From Candidatus Promineifilum breve (GTDB taxonomy: Bacteria > Chloroflexota > Anaerolineae > Promineifilales > Promineifilaceae): a stretch of DNA of 64,000 nucleotides. The stretch lies in NCBI RefSeq assembly GCF_900066015.1, contig NZ_LN890655.1, positions 3,512,726 to 3,576,725 on the forward strand. Reading direction: 5' to 3'. Shown piece after piece: positions 52,117 to 62,216 of this stretch. Numbering within the stretch: position 1 is the first letter of the stretch; the number at the start of each line of letters is the position of its first letter. The notes under the pieces were generated by a model. That model ran no database searches and was not told where the DNA came from. It worked only from the letters and a program-made list of their open reading frames with translations. The position numbers were made by a program, and so were the translations under genes.

Positions 52117-52518
52117 TTACTGGCCGTTTTTCTCGAAGGCCAACGAGGCCGAGTTGATGCAATAGCGCATGCCGGTCGGTTGCGGGCCATCGTTGAAGAG
52201 GTGGCCCAGGTGCGCCCCACAGTTGGCGCAGTGAACCTCGGTGCGCACCATGAAGAAGCTGCGGTCGCTTTGCTCGGCCACGTTGTCGCTATTGTGGGGG
52301 GCCCAGAAGCTGGGCCAGCCGCTACCCGATTCGTACTTTTGCTCCGAACTGAACAACTCCGCGCCACAGGCGGCGCACGAGTAGACGCCCTTGTCCTCAT
52401 TGTGGTACAGCGCGCCGGTGAAGGCCCGCTCCGTGCCCTTTTCGCGCATCACGTGATATTGCTCCGGCGTCAACTCCGCGCGCCATTCGGCTTCCGTCTT
52501 CTGCACTTTATAGCTCAT
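52117..52518 (-). CDS. msrB: Peptide-methionine (R)-S-oxide reductase
   Basis: Reduces the R form of methionine sulfoxide in proteins. The 133-residue chain has the two zinc CxxC pairs (CAACGAELF and [10 protein letters not shown]), SGSGWPSFW, and the catalytic cysteine in [11 protein letters not shown] (about residue 116). Free-standing MsrB without signal peptide, so cytoplasmic. It lies between the deacetylase and CBM9-like genes. Together with the OsmC and DsbA-like proteins it adds to oxidative-damage repair. Confidence 0.95.
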   Translation of the reverse strand: MSYKVQKTEAEWRAELTPEQYHVMREKGTERAFTGALYHNEDKGVYSCAACGAELFSSEQKYESGSGWPSFWAPHNSDNVAEQSDRSFFMVRTEVHCANCGAHLGHLFNDGPQPTGMRYCINSASLAFEKNGQ

Positions 52519-52614
52519 CGCAAACTCCTTTGATTAGACTGTCCTGATGGTACGCGGGGCGCGTTGGAGAGTCATTAGAAAGGGGGTGGTTGTAATGTTT
52601 TTGTTAGGATTGAC

Positions 52615-53592
52615 TTACTGCAACGTTAGCGTCCCCCAGGTGGTGGGGTCGGCGAAGCGGCGGTTGGGGGCGCTCGATTTCATCATCTCCTGCGCCGCCG
52701 TGCCGGGGCGGTCGTTGTCGTTGACGTTGACGGCCAGACCGATGACCAGCCCCGGAGCCGGGGTTATTCCCAGGTCGCGCCAGGGGATGGCCGCCTCCAG
52801 CACGTAGCCCGTGCCGGTCGGCGTGGCGGTCACGGCGATGGTGTGGGGCGTGGTCGCGTCGCGCATTTCGCCGCTGGCCGTGCCCTGGAAGCGGAAGGCC
52901 GACGGCGCGATGGCCCCGAAGTCGCCCGGCGACAGGCTTATTTGGAAGTCATCGAGGCTGAGAGTCGGGCCATAGTCGCCGGCGCGGTCGGCGTCGATCT
53001 GCAATTCGATGCTGTCGCCGCGAAAGGCCAGGTTGCCGGTCTGCGTCTGGGCGTGGATGTCGTCGGCCACGTTGGCGATCAGATACAGATAGGTATCGTC
53101 CCAACTGACTTGCCACGACGCGGCCAAATCGTCGCTGCCGTCCCACGTGTCGCCGGTGAAGACGACGTGGGGCGAGGAGTAAACCGGCAGGCCGGCCCAT
53201 TCGGCGGCGTTGCCGTCGATGGTCGGCGGGGCAGCGGCGCGCGGGGCCACCACGTCGGAGGCGGGCGGCGGCTGGGGCGGCGTGGCGAAGTCGCCGGGCA
53301 GGGTCGCCGTGGCGGCCACGGCCAGGCCGGTGGGTTCGGCCGTTGTTTCGGCCGTGGGCTGCTCGGTTCCGGCAACGGCGGCGACCGAAGTGGCCGTTTC
53401 CTCGCCGGGCAGGGTTAGCCCCGGCTCAACCGTCGTGCGTTGTTGCAGCACAAAATAGGCCAGGGCGCATGCCCCCAGCGCCAGAAAGACGGCCGCGGCC
53501 AGGGCGATCACCAATCCGCCGCGCTTCGGCCGCGGCTGCTGCGGTTCAATGCCTTGCCAGGCGGTATCCCATTCAGACCGTGGTTCACTCAT
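52615..53592 (-). CDS. Single-pass membrane protein with CBM9-like domain
   Basis: The 325-residue protein has a short cytoplasmic head with Pro/Arg (EPQQPRPKRGG), one membrane segment (LVIALAAAVFLALGACALAY, about 27-46), a Thr/Ala/Pro linker to about residue 115, and then a domain that looks like the CBM9-like fold found in xylanases and outer proteins: PPTIDGNAAEWAGLPVY, WDDTYLYLIANVADD, FRGDSIELQIDADRAGDYG and EAAIPWRDLGI. CBM9-like domains bind sugars, often at reducing ends. No catalytic domain is present, so a sensory or adhesive role is possible. Function inferred only. Confidence 0.75.
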   Translation of the reverse strand: MSEPRSEWDTAWQGIEPQQPRPKRGGLVIALAAAVFLALGACALAYFVLQQRTTVEPGLTLPGEETATSVAAVAGTEQPTAETTAEPTGLAVAATATLPGDFATPPQPPPASDVVAPRAAAPPTIDGNAAEWAGLPVYSSPHVVFTGDTWDGSDDLAASWQVSWDDTYLYLIANVADDIHAQTQTGNLAFRGDSIELQIDADRAGDYGPTLSLDDFQISLSPGDFGAIAPSAFRFQGTASGEMRDATTPHTIAVTATPTGTGYVLEAAIPWRDLGITPAPGLVIGLAVNVNDNDRPGTAAQEMMKSSAPNRRFADPTTWGTLTLQ

Positions 53593-53693
53593 AAGCCCGC
53601 AAAAATAGCTTCAAATTAGGGAAGTGGCAAGGACACGGCCGACCTGGCCGGTTGGCCGCTAACCAGTCAGGTCTAGCCAGGCAAGCGGCCAAT

Positions 53694-53722
53694 TTGGAAG
53701 GCTTCCCCCCATCGCATATAAT
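53694..53722 (+). promoter_or_regulatory. Predicted promoter with start site at the ATG of the next gene
   Basis: TTGGAA (53694-53699, 4 of 6) and a perfect TATAAT (53717-53722) are spaced by 17 nt. The expected transcription start, about 7 nt after the -10 box, is at 53729-53730, which coincides with the ATG at 53730 and would give a leaderless message. Confidence 0.55.
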
Positions 53723-53729
53723 GATCGCG

Positions 53730-54171
53730 ATGAGCCTGCCGCCCGGTACAATTCGCCCGGTCGCTGCCCGCGTTGTGCTTGGGGGAGTTTGGTTGCTGGC
53801 GCTCTGGAACGCGGCGCGGGCCATGGCGCTGGCGCAACAGACGGATTGGCTGACCGGCTTGCCGTTCGCCGTCGATTCCCGGTGGCGCTTGGCGTTGGCC
53901 GGCGGGTGGGCCGCCCTGTTGGCGCTGTCGGCCATTGGATTGTGGCGACAGTGGCCCGCGGCGCGCCGGTTCGTCCCGCTTCTTTTACTCTGCTACGGTG
54001 TTTATGAACTCGGTATGATCATCGCCTTTTCCCCGACGCCGCCGGCATTGTTGCCCGTCCTGCTCTATGCCGGCTTTGTCGGTTTCGCCGGTTGGGCCTT
54101 GTGGCGGCCCATCGCTGATAAATCATTCCCACTCACCCATCGTCTAAAGGAGGTCGCCGAGTCGCGCACCC

Positions 54172-54188
<17 letters not shown>
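53730..54188 (+). CDS. Small multi-pass membrane protein of unknown function
   Basis: The 152-residue product (from ATG 53730) has four hydrophobic stretches: about 11-31, 48-66, 74-96 and 104-120. It has no recognised family. An ATG at 53721 overlaps the predicted -10 box and would add three residues; 53652 would add 26 non-hydrophobic residues and lies upstream of the promoter. The 3' end overlaps the carboxyltransferase gene by 17 nt, so it is probably the first gene of the carboxylase transcript. Confidence 0.65.
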
Positions 54189-55716
<1,528 letters not shown>

Positions 55717-55725
55717 TGGATAGTG

Positions 55726-55752
55726 GGCAGTGGACAGTTTCTGTCCACTGCC
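55726..55752. repeat. Perfect 12-bp stem hairpin in the carboxylase operon
   Basis: GGCAGTGGACAG (55726-55737) pairs exactly with CTGTCCACTGCC (55741-55752). It is made of the same TGGGCAGTGGA words as the 8775-8820 repeat. ATCTGTG words (55755-55785) follow before the biotin carboxylase start. Confidence 0.8.
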
Positions 55753-55807
55753 TTAACTCTGTGAAATCTGTGTAATCTGTGGATTCTTTTTCTTTTTAGA
55801 GAACGCC

Positions 55808-57331
55808 ATGTTGAGAGACGACGGTCTGCTAGTACAGAAATTCGATAAGCTGCTCATCGCCAATCGGGGCGAGATCGCCATGCGTATCCTGCGCGCGGCG
55901 CGCGAGTTGGGCATTGCCACGGTGGCCGTCTACTCCGACGCCGACCGCAACGCCCCCCACGTGCGTTTCGCCGACGAGGCCTACCACATCGGGCCGGCCC
56001 CGGCCCGCGAGAGCTACCTCGTTGTCGAGAAGCTGCTCGACGTGGCCCGGCGTTCCGGCGCGGAGGCCATCCATCCCGGTTACGGCTTTCTGGCCGAGCG
56101 TGAGACGTTTGCCCAGGCCTGCGCCGACGCCGGTATCGTCTTCATCGGCCCGCCGGCAAGGGCCATCGGCATCATGGGCGACAAGCTCATGGCCCGCGCC
56201 ACGGTCATCGCCGCCGGTGTGCCGGTGGTGCCGGGCACGACACCCGGCCAGACCGACGACCAGATGACCGCCGCGGCCCGGGAGATGGGCTTCCCGGTGC
56301 TGGTGAAGGCCGCGGCCGGCGGCGGCGGCAAGGGCATGCGCCCGGTGCGCCAGGCCGACGAACTGGCCGGCGCGTTCGCCTCGGCCCGCCGCGAAGCCAA
56401 GGCCGCCTTCGGCGACGACACCGTCTACATCGAAAAGATGATCACCGAGGCCCGCCACATCGAGATTCAACTGCTGGCCGATAGCCACGGCAACACCATC
56501 TATCTGGGCGAGCGCGAATGCTCCTTGCAGCGCCGCCATCAGAAATTGATCGAGGAAGCGCCGTCGTTCGTGGTCGATGGGCAACTGCGGCGGCGCATGG
56601 GCGAGGTGGCCGTGGCCGCCGCCCGCGCCGTCAATTACGTCAACGCCGGGACGATTGAGTTCCTGCTCGACCGCGATAAGAACTTCTATTTCCTGGAGAT
56701 GAACACCCGCGTGCAGGTGGAGCATCCGGTGACGGAACTGGTGACGGGCATCGACATCGTGCAGGAGCAATTGCGCATCGCCCGCGGCCGTCGTCTGCGC
56801 TGGCGACAGGAAGACGTGGTGATCAACGGCTGGGCCATCGAGTGCCGCATTAATGCCGAAGACCCCTACAACAATTACCTGCCCTCGACGGGCGTCATCA
56901 CCTCGGCCCAACTGCCGACCGGGCCGGGGGTGCGCGTCGATACCGGCGTCTATGAGGGCAACGAGATCAGCCCCTATTACGACTCGATGATCAGCAAGCT
57001 CATCTGCTATGGCGAGACGCGCGGTGAGGCGGTGCTGCGCATGCGCCGGGCGCTGGAGGAGTATCGCATCATGGGGGTGAAGACCAACATCCCCTTCCAC
57101 CAGCACATGATGGAGAGCCACCGCTTCCTGTCCGGCCAGTTTGACACCAAGTTCGTCGAGGATCGCTTCAGCATGGACGACCGCGAGGCGGCCCACGCGC
57201 TGGAGGCGGCCGTGCTGGCGACGCTGGCGACGCACGAACAGAGCCTGCGCGCGGCCCAGATCGTCGCCCCCGGCGCGCGCGATACGAGCAACTGGAAATG
57301 GCTGAGCCGCTGGGAGCGGTTGCGGCGATGA
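55808..57331 (+). CDS. accC: Biotin carboxylase subunit of acyl-CoA carboxylase
   Basis: ATP-dependent carboxylation of biotin. An ATP-grasp enzyme with DKLLIANRGEIAMRILRAAR (about 14-33), HPGYGFLAERETFA (about 84-97), KAAAGGGGKGMRPV (about 169-182, glycine-rich ATP loop), HIEIQLLADSHGN (about 218-230), RRHQKLIEEAPS (about 243-254), and EMNTRVQVEHPVTE (about 298-311). The 507 residues end soon after the carboxylase C-domain, so no biotin carrier is fused; that is a separate gene downstream. The first about 12 residues (LRDDGLLVQK) precede the usual family start, so the true start may be slightly downstream. Confidence 0.95.
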   Translation: MLRDDGLLVQKFDKLLIANRGEIAMRILRAARELGIATVAVYSDADRNAPHVRFADEAYHIGPAPARESYLVVEKLLDVARRSGAEAIHPGYGFLAERETFAQACADAGIVFIGPPARAIGIMGDKLMARATVIAAGVPVVPGTTPGQTDDQMTAAAREMGFPVLVKAAAGGGGKGMRPVRQADELAGAFASARREAKAAFGDDTVYIEKMITEARHIEIQLLADSHGNTIYLGERECSLQRRHQKLIEEAPSFVVDGQLRRRMGEVAVAAARAVNYVNAGTIEFLLDRDKNFYFLEMNTRVQVEHPVTELVTGIDIVQEQLRIARGRRLRWRQEDVVINGWAIECRINAEDPYNNYLPSTGVITSAQLPTGPGVRVDTGVYEGNEISPYYDSMISKLICYGETRGEAVLRMRRALEEYRIMGVKTNIPFHQHMMESHRFLSGQFDTKFVEDRFSMDDREAAHALEAAVLATLATHEQSLRAAQIVAPGARDTSNWKWLSRWERLRR

Positions 57332-57360
57332 TGCGGGTTGTTGGGTAGTTGGCCGACCGC

Positions 57361-57400
57361 TGACCACAGACCACAGACCACAGACCACTGACCACTGACC
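57361..57400. repeat. Tandem ACCACAG/ACCACTG words
   Basis: Runs of TGACCACAGACCACAGACC and CACTGACCACTGACC words (five or more units) lie between the biotin carboxylase and carrier genes. The reverse complement, GGTCTGTGGTCTGTGGTC, also forms parts of the coding linkers of the megasynthase. Confidence 0.8.
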
Positions 57401-57431
57401 GCCGGCTAACGTCTACGACACGAAATAGACC

Positions 57432-57953
57432 ATGAAATACATTGCCACCGTAAAAGACCGGGAATACACCATCGAGATCGACCCCGACAAGGGCATCCTG
57501 ATTGACGGCGAGCCGCAGGCGATCGATTTCCGGCGGCTGCCGTCGGGCGGCGTCACGTCGCTGCTGATGAACAATCGCTCGATCTCGGCCGTCGTCGAGG
57601 AGCACAGCGATCGGTGGGAGGTGCTCATCGAGGGCGAACTCTATACCGTCCAGGTGCAGGACGAGCGCGCCTACCGCCTGGAACGGATGCGCTCCAGCGG
57701 CCTGACCGTTGACGGCGAGGCCATCGTCAGTTCGCCCATGCCGGGCATCATCGTCTCGGTGCCGGTGAGCGTTGGCGACGTGGTGCGCCACGGCGACAAG
57801 GTGATCATCCTCGAATCGATGAAGATGGAGAACGAACTGCGTGCCCCCTGCGACGGCGTGGTCACCCACGTCCACGTAGCCGCCGGGGCCAGCGTGGAGA
57901 AAGATCAGCCGCTGGTCGGCATCAGCCAGGAACACGCCGGCAGCGAAGGATAG
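57432..57953 (+). CDS. Biotin carboxyl carrier protein-like subunit
   Basis: The C-terminal about 75 residues form a biotinyl domain with the target lysine in ESMKMEN (Lys131), preceded by SSPMPGIIVSVPVSVGD and followed by the CDGVVTHVHVAAGASVEKDQ hairpin. The N-terminal about 95 residues (KYIATVKDREYTIEIDPDKG) are the domain seen before the carrier in propionyl-CoA-type carboxylases and oxaloacetate decarboxylase gamma-like proteins. 173 residues. It completes a three-gene carboxylase with the two genes upstream. Confidence 0.93.
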   Translation: MKYIATVKDREYTIEIDPDKGILIDGEPQAIDFRRLPSGGVTSLLMNNRSISAVVEEHSDRWEVLIEGELYTVQVQDERAYRLERMRSSGLTVDGEAIVSSPMPGIIVSVPVSVGDVVRHGDKVIILESMKMENELRAPCDGVVTHVHVAAGASVEKDQPLVGISQEHAGSEG

Positions 57954-57960
57954 ATAGCCC

Positions 57961-58584
57961 ATGAGCACCGATGATCGGGAGGTCGAGGTCAAATTCCTGG
58001 TGGATGATCTCGGCGCGCTGCGCACCCGGCTGGCCGAAGTCGGGGCGCAACTGAGCGGGCCGCGCGTCGCGGAGCGCAACGTGCGCTACGATACGGCCGA
58101 TGAGGCCTTGCTGCACCGCTCGCAACTGTTGCGCCTGCGCCAGGACACGCGCGCCCGCCTGACCTTCAAGGGTCTGGCCGCCGAGGACGCCGCCAGCGAG
58201 GCCAAGATTCGGGAAGAGATCGAACTGGAAATCGGCGACTTCGATCGCATGGGCAAGATACTCGAACGGCTGGGCTTCCACCCCGTCCAGACGTATGAGA
58301 AATTCCGCGAAACCTTCCAGTGGCGCGGCGTCGAAATATTGCTGGACGAAATGCCCTTTGGTAATTTCGTCGAGCTGGAAGGCGCGGAGGCGGGCTTGAA
58401 ACCTACCGCCGCCGCTCTGGGCCTCGATTGGTCCAAGCGCTTGCTGACCAACTACCTCGAACTGATGGAACTATGCCGCCAGACCTACGGATTGCCGTTC
58501 GCCGACCTGACCTTCGCCAATTTCGCGCGGCGGCCGGTCGATCTGGCCGAACTCTTGCCGCTCTGTGTGCTATCCGCCGGCTGA
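57961..58584 (+). CDS. CYTH domain protein (class IV adenylate cyclase/thiamine triphosphatase-like)
   Basis: The start REVEVKFLVDD has the ExExK signature of CYTH tunnel enzymes, which act on triphosphates. Further pattern residues are LRLRQDTRARLTFKG (about 59-73), EEIELEIGDFDRM, EKFRETFQWRGVEILLDEMP (about 117-136) and GNFVELEG (about 138). 207 residues. The substrate may be ATP, thiamine triphosphate or inorganic triphosphate. It starts 7 nt after the carrier gene, so probably shares its transcript, but no functional link is obvious. Confidence 0.85.
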   Translation: MSTDDREVEVKFLVDDLGALRTRLAEVGAQLSGPRVAERNVRYDTADEALLHRSQLLRLRQDTRARLTFKGLAAEDAASEAKIREEIELEIGDFDRMGKILERLGFHPVQTYEKFRETFQWRGVEILLDEMPFGNFVELEGAEAGLKPTAAALGLDWSKRLLTNYLELMELCRQTYGLPFADLTFANFARRPVDLAELLPLCVLSAG

Positions 58585-58592
58585 CTATCGAT

Positions 58593-58648
58593 TGTAGTCA
58601 GGCGATTTATCGCCGTCTCTGAAGAACGCAACTAAAGTTGCTAACTAC
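58593..58648. repeat. Three-way-junction inverted repeat element
   Basis: Outer arms GTAGT (58593-58597) and ACTAC (58644-58648) enclose two small hairpins: GGCGAT/ATCGCC (58601-58614) and GCAACT/AGTTGC (58628-58641). The nested arrangement suggests a structured RNA or dispersed element in the 135-nt gap before the M20 gene. Confidence 0.55.
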
Positions 58649-58719
58649 GAACCTCAAAATCCTGGGGAAACAGAGCACTTTACCTGTCCCGCAGCGATCA
58701 ACAAAGGAGAAAACCGCCC

Positions 58720-59898
58720 ATGCTGGAGAAAGCCACGGCCCTGCAAGGCGAGATGAGCCGCCTGCGCCGCATCATCCACGCCAACCCCGAACTCAGTTTC
58801 CGCGAGTACCAGACGGCGGCCCTGGTGGCCGATACGCTGGCCGAGATCGGCGGCTACACCATTCGCACCCAGGTGGGCAAGACGGGCGTCGTCGCCGATC
58901 TGGGCGATAGCGGGCCGCTCCTGGCTATCCGCGCCGACATGGACGCGCTGCCTATCCTGGAGGCCAACGACGCGCCCTATTGCTCCTGCAATCCCGGTGT
59001 GATGCACGCCTGCGGCCACGATGCCCATACGGCCATCCTGTTGGGCGTGGCCCATCTGCTGCGGCAAAGTTATGCCGATGATAAGTGGGCCGGCCGCGTG
59101 CGTCTGCTGTTCCAGCCCTCGGAAGAAGACGTCGACGAGAACTACATCAGTGGGGCCACGGCCATGATGAATGACGGCGCGCTGGCGGGGGTCGATGCCG
59201 TCATCGCCCTGCACGTCTCGTCCGACAAGCCGTCGGGCCGCTTCATGTTCCAGGACGGCCCCAGTCTGGCCGCCGTCGATTCCTTCGATGCCTGGATCCG
59301 CGGCGACGGCGCGCACGGCGCCTATCCCCATACCGGCAGCGACCCGATCTTCATGCTCGCCCCCATCCTGACCGCGCTCTACGCCATCCCGTCGCGGCGC
59401 ATCAACCCGCTCTACCCGTCGGTCGTCAGCGTGGGGCAGGTGAGCGGTGGGGCCACGACCAATGTCATCCCCAACGAGGTGCTGCTGCGCGGCACGCTGC
59501 GCTCGCTGTTGCCCGACGTGCGCGAACAACTGTGGGCCGATGTGGAGAATGCCCTGCGGCTGAGCGAGGTGATGGGCGGCAGCTATGAACTTGAGATCGT
59601 CAAGGGCTACCCGCCGATGATCAACGACGCCGAGGCCAACGGCTGGATGCGGCAGGCGGCGGCCGACTTGCTGGGGCAGGATGTCGTGGTCAACACCCAG
59701 TTCGGCATGGGCGCGGAGGACTTCGCCTACATGACGCAACAGGCCAAGGGGGCGATGTTCATGCTGGGCGCGGCCCTGCCCGAAGGCCCGGCCCGCCACC
59801 ACCATACCAGTATCTTCGACATCGATGAAGCGGTGCTCACGTCCGGCGCGGCCGTGCTGGCCGAAACCGCCCGCCGTTTCGTCACCGGCCGGCTCTAG
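58720..59898 (+). CDS. M20D amidohydrolase (N-acyl-amino-acid hydrolase-like)
   Basis: The 392-residue enzyme has family motifs: RRIIHANPELSFREYQTA (about 11-28), LAIRADMDALPILEAN (about 68-83), HACGHDAHTAILLGVAHLL (about 97-115, Cys and His ligands), LFQPSEED (about 132) and MGAEDFAYMTQQAKGAMFML (about 331-350). M20D members hydrolyse amides such as hippurate, N-acetyl-amino acids or aminoacyl-pABA-glutamate. AAGGAG lies 9 nt upstream. Cytoplasmic. It stands apart from the peptide-use cluster but extends the same theme. Confidence 0.92.
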   Translation: MLEKATALQGEMSRLRRIIHANPELSFREYQTAALVADTLAEIGGYTIRTQVGKTGVVADLGDSGPLLAIRADMDALPILEANDAPYCSCNPGVMHACGHDAHTAILLGVAHLLRQSYADDKWAGRVRLLFQPSEEDVDENYISGATAMMNDGALAGVDAVIALHVSSDKPSGRFMFQDGPSLAAVDSFDAWIRGDGAHGAYPHTGSDPIFMLAPILTALYAIPSRRINPLYPSVVSVGQVSGGATTNVIPNEVLLRGTLRSLLPDVREQLWADVENALRLSEVMGGSYELEIVKGYPPMINDAEANGWMRQAAADLLGQDVVVNTQFGMGAEDFAYMTQQAKGAMFMLGAALPEGPARHHHTSIFDIDEAVLTSGAAVLAETARRFVTGRL

Positions 59899-60113
59899 AG
59901 TGCCTCCCTTGGGCCTGTTGGCCGGAAAAATGGTCAAGATTATGACAAGAAAGAACTGGTGTTCTATAGAAATCCGTAAAATAGTTATGTATACTGTACT
60001 GACTGAGTAATTAACGTTTGATGACGGCGGAACCGGGCCGGATTTTTGTCGGTTGGCTTCAGACCGCGCCTGTCATCGCCAAGTGACCAGGTGAATATGT
60101 CAGGAGGTAGCAA
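59899..60113. other. AT-rich leader and promoter region of the repeat surface protein
   Basis: 215 nt without a gene. The AT-rich part (59930-60020) contains the predicted promoter (59942-59970) and additional TATACT at about 59991. A strong AGGAGG sits before the ATG at 60114. Confidence 0.5.
59942..59970 (+). promoter_or_regulatory. Predicted promoter of the secreted repeat protein
   Basis: ATGACA (59942-59947, 5 of 6) and TATAGA (59965-59970, 4 of 6) are spaced by 17 nt, in the only long AT-rich tract of this region. Confidence 0.45.
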
Positions 60114-61205
60114 ATGAATTCGCAGTTGTCACCTGAAAGTGTAGCCGGCGGTCGCCGCCGCTCGTTCGTTCGTCCGTTGTTCTTTGTATTGGCGCTTCTC
60201 ATTGTGGCCGTGGCTATCTTTGCCTGGACTGTGCCGGCGCGTTCGGCCACGATCCCCACGATGAGCATCTCCAGCGTCGTGACCGATACGACCGTCACCG
60301 TGCAGACCCACAACTTCCCGGCCAACCAGAACTTCGTGGTCACGATGGGGCCGTTCGGTTCGCGGGGCGTCAACGGCATCGTCGTCGGCACGACCAACTC
60401 CGGCGTAGGCGGTTCGCTCAGTGCGACCTACACCATCCCCGCCCAACTGAAGGGGTCGGGGCAAATCGCCATCCGCATGCAGACGACCCACGCCTATCCC
60501 TATTACGCCTACAACTGGTTCTGGAACAACACGACCGGCGGCACGGGCGGTATCCCCGGTTACACGGGCATCCCGACCTTTAGCATCGTCAGCGTCGATC
60601 CGGGCAAGACGGTCAACATCCAGACCACCAACTTCCCGCCCAACCAGGCCTTCACGGTGCGCATGGGCGCGATGGGCAGCAAGGGCGTGAACGGCGTCGT
60701 CGTCGGCACGATCAACTCCGGCGTCGGCGGCGTGCTCAAGGCCACGTTCGCCATCCCGGCCCAGTTCCAGACGGCCTATCAGGTCGCCATCCGCGCCGAG
60801 ACGGCCCACGCCAACCCGTATTTCGCCTATAACTGGTTCTATAACAACACGGGCAGCACCGGCGGCCAGCCGCCCCCGGTGACACTCCCCGCGCCCACCT
60901 ACACCGGCGTGCCGACGATGACCATCTGCGGCGTCGCTCAGAACCAGACGGTCACGGTCAAGTACAAGAACCTGCCGCCCCAACAGGCGTTCCAGGTCAC
61001 GATGGGGGCGTTTGGCACCCAGGGCATCGGCGGCTATCAAGTAGGCCCGCTGAACTCCGGCAACGGCGGCGAACTCACCGCGACCTACACCTTGCCGCCG
61101 CAACTGATCGGCGTGTCGCGGATCGCCATTCGCGCCCAGACCGCCCACGCCTACCCGTTCTTCGCCTATAACTGGTTCTGGAATACGACGGCCACCGTCT
61201 GCTAA
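60114..61205 (+). CDS. Secreted protein with three internal repeats
   Basis: The 363-residue protein has a basic N-terminus (RRRSFVRP), a long hydrophobic signal (LFFVLALLIVAVAIFAWTV) and a likely cleavage after ARSA. Three repeats of about 106-113 residues follow (about 45, 151, 264). Each runs from IPTxSI, through a turn NFPxNQxFxVxMG, GSxGVNGxVVG and NSGVGGxLxATYxIPAQ, to IAIRxxTxHAxPYxAYNWF. The third repeat has Cys in TMTICGV and at the very end (TATVC), which may form a disulfide. No known family is recognised; an Ig-like beta-sandwich per repeat is a guess. AGGAGG lies 7 nt before the ATG and a strong terminator follows, so it is a single-gene, probably well-expressed unit. Confidence 0.75.
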   Translation: MNSQLSPESVAGGRRRSFVRPLFFVLALLIVAVAIFAWTVPARSATIPTMSISSVVTDTTVTVQTHNFPANQNFVVTMGPFGSRGVNGIVVGTTNSGVGGSLSATYTIPAQLKGSGQIAIRMQTTHAYPYYAYNWFWNNTTGGTGGIPGYTGIPTFSIVSVDPGKTVNIQTTNFPPNQAFTVRMGAMGSKGVNGVVVGTINSGVGGVLKATFAIPAQFQTAYQVAIRAETAHANPYFAYNWFYNNTGSTGGQPPPVTLPAPTYTGVPTMTICGVAQNQTVTVKYKNLPPQQAFQVTMGAFGTQGIGGYQVGPLNSGNGGELTATYTLPPQLIGVSRIAIRAQTAHAYPFFAYNWFWNTTATVC

Positions 61206-61233
61206 GAACCTCATTCATTTACCTTAGGGCTTC

Positions 61234-61270
61234 AGGGTCTTCCCTTTCTCAAGGGAAGACCCTTTTTGTT
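61234..61270 (+). terminator. Strong intrinsic terminator of the secreted repeat protein gene
   Basis: AGGGTCTTCCCTT (61234-61246) pairs with AAGGGAAGACCCT around a 4-nt loop and is followed by TTTTTGTT. A textbook intrinsic terminator 29 nt after the stop. Confidence 0.9.
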
Positions 61271-61338
61271 GCCATCTCATTGGCCTCGTCCGGCCTTTCG
61301 TGATAGAAAGACAGGATGAAGCGACTAGGGGGTGCCGA

Positions 61339-62211
61339 GTGCTGTTGGATCTGATTGGTTCGATGCGGCCGCGCCAGTGGCCCAAAAATGCGTTCGTCTT
61401 TGTGGCGCTGCTGTTCGACGGCAAGCTGCTCGATCTGCCGAGCGTGCTGGCCGTGACGGCGGCCTTTGGGCTGCTGTGCCTCATGTCCGGCGCGGTCTAT
61501 ATCATGAACGACCTGGCCGACGTGGAGAGCGACCGGCAGCACCCCACGAAGAAAAATCGGCCGCTGGCCTCCGGTCGGCTCAATCCCCGTTTGGCCGGCG
61601 TCGTGTCCTTTCTGCTGGCCGTGGTCAGTCTGGTCGCCGGCTATTTCCTGTCGCTGGAACTGGCCGTCATCCTGTTGCTTTACCTGTTATCCCAGATCGC
61701 TTACACCTTCCGGCTGAAGCACGTCGTCCTGCTCGACGTATTGACCATCGCCGCCGGGTTCGTCCTGCGCATTGCCGCCGGGGTGGCGGTCATCGAGGTC
61801 GAGCGCTTCTCCCCCTGGCTCTACGTCTTTGGCGGCTTCCTGGCCCTGTTCATGGCCCTGGGCAAGCGGCGGGCCGAACTCGTCCTGCTGGGCGGCGACG
61901 CCGCCAACCATCGCGCCATTTTGCAGGATTACAGTCTGGATTTAATCGACCGCCTACAGGGCATCGTGACGACCAGCGCCGTCGTGGCCTATAGCCTCTA
62001 CACTTTCCTGGCCGAGGGACTGCCGCAAAACCACGCCATGATGCTGACCATTCCCTTCGTGCTCTACGGCATCTTCCGCTACCTCTATTTGATCCATGTG
62101 CGGGGCGAGGGTGGTGCGCCGGAAGAGATTTTACTGCGCGATCGGCCGCTACAGATCACCCTGGCCCTCTATGGCGTCATGGTGTTCGCCGCCATCTATC
62201 TAATTGACTAA
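61339..62211 (+). CDS. UbiA-family prenyltransferase, decaprenyl-phosphate phosphoribosyltransferase-like
   Basis: The 290-residue integral membrane protein has the UbiA signature NDLADVESDRQHPTKKNRPL (about 57-76) and the second Asp motif in LKHVVLLDVLTIAAGFVLR (about 126-144, D-x2-x-A-G). The opening LIGSMRPRQWPKNAFVF and the KRRAELVLLG segment closely match DPPR synthases, which join decaprenyl phosphate and phosphoribosyl pyrophosphate on the way to arabinan or related sugars. The start was set at GTG 61339, with AGGGGG upstream; ATG 61300 would add 13 residues overlapping nothing but lacks a site. The mevalonate kinase gene follows after 5 nt, so isoprenoid supply and use are linked. Confidence 0.88.
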   Translation: MLLDLIGSMRPRQWPKNAFVFVALLFDGKLLDLPSVLAVTAAFGLLCLMSGAVYIMNDLADVESDRQHPTKKNRPLASGRLNPRLAGVVSFLLAVVSLVAGYFLSLELAVILLLYLLSQIAYTFRLKHVVLLDVLTIAAGFVLRIAAGVAVIEVERFSPWLYVFGGFLALFMALGKRRAELVLLGGDAANHRAILQDYSLDLIDRLQGIVTTSAVVAYSLYTFLAEGLPQNHAMMLTIPFVLYGIFRYLYLIHVRGEGGAPEEILLRDRPLQITLALYGVMVFAAIYLID

Positions 62212-62216
62212 ACGCC

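Noticed and set aside
55829-57388. A 519-codon minus-strand frame over the biotin carboxylase gene
   Set aside because: Antisense shadow; the plus strand holds all biotin carboxylase motifs.
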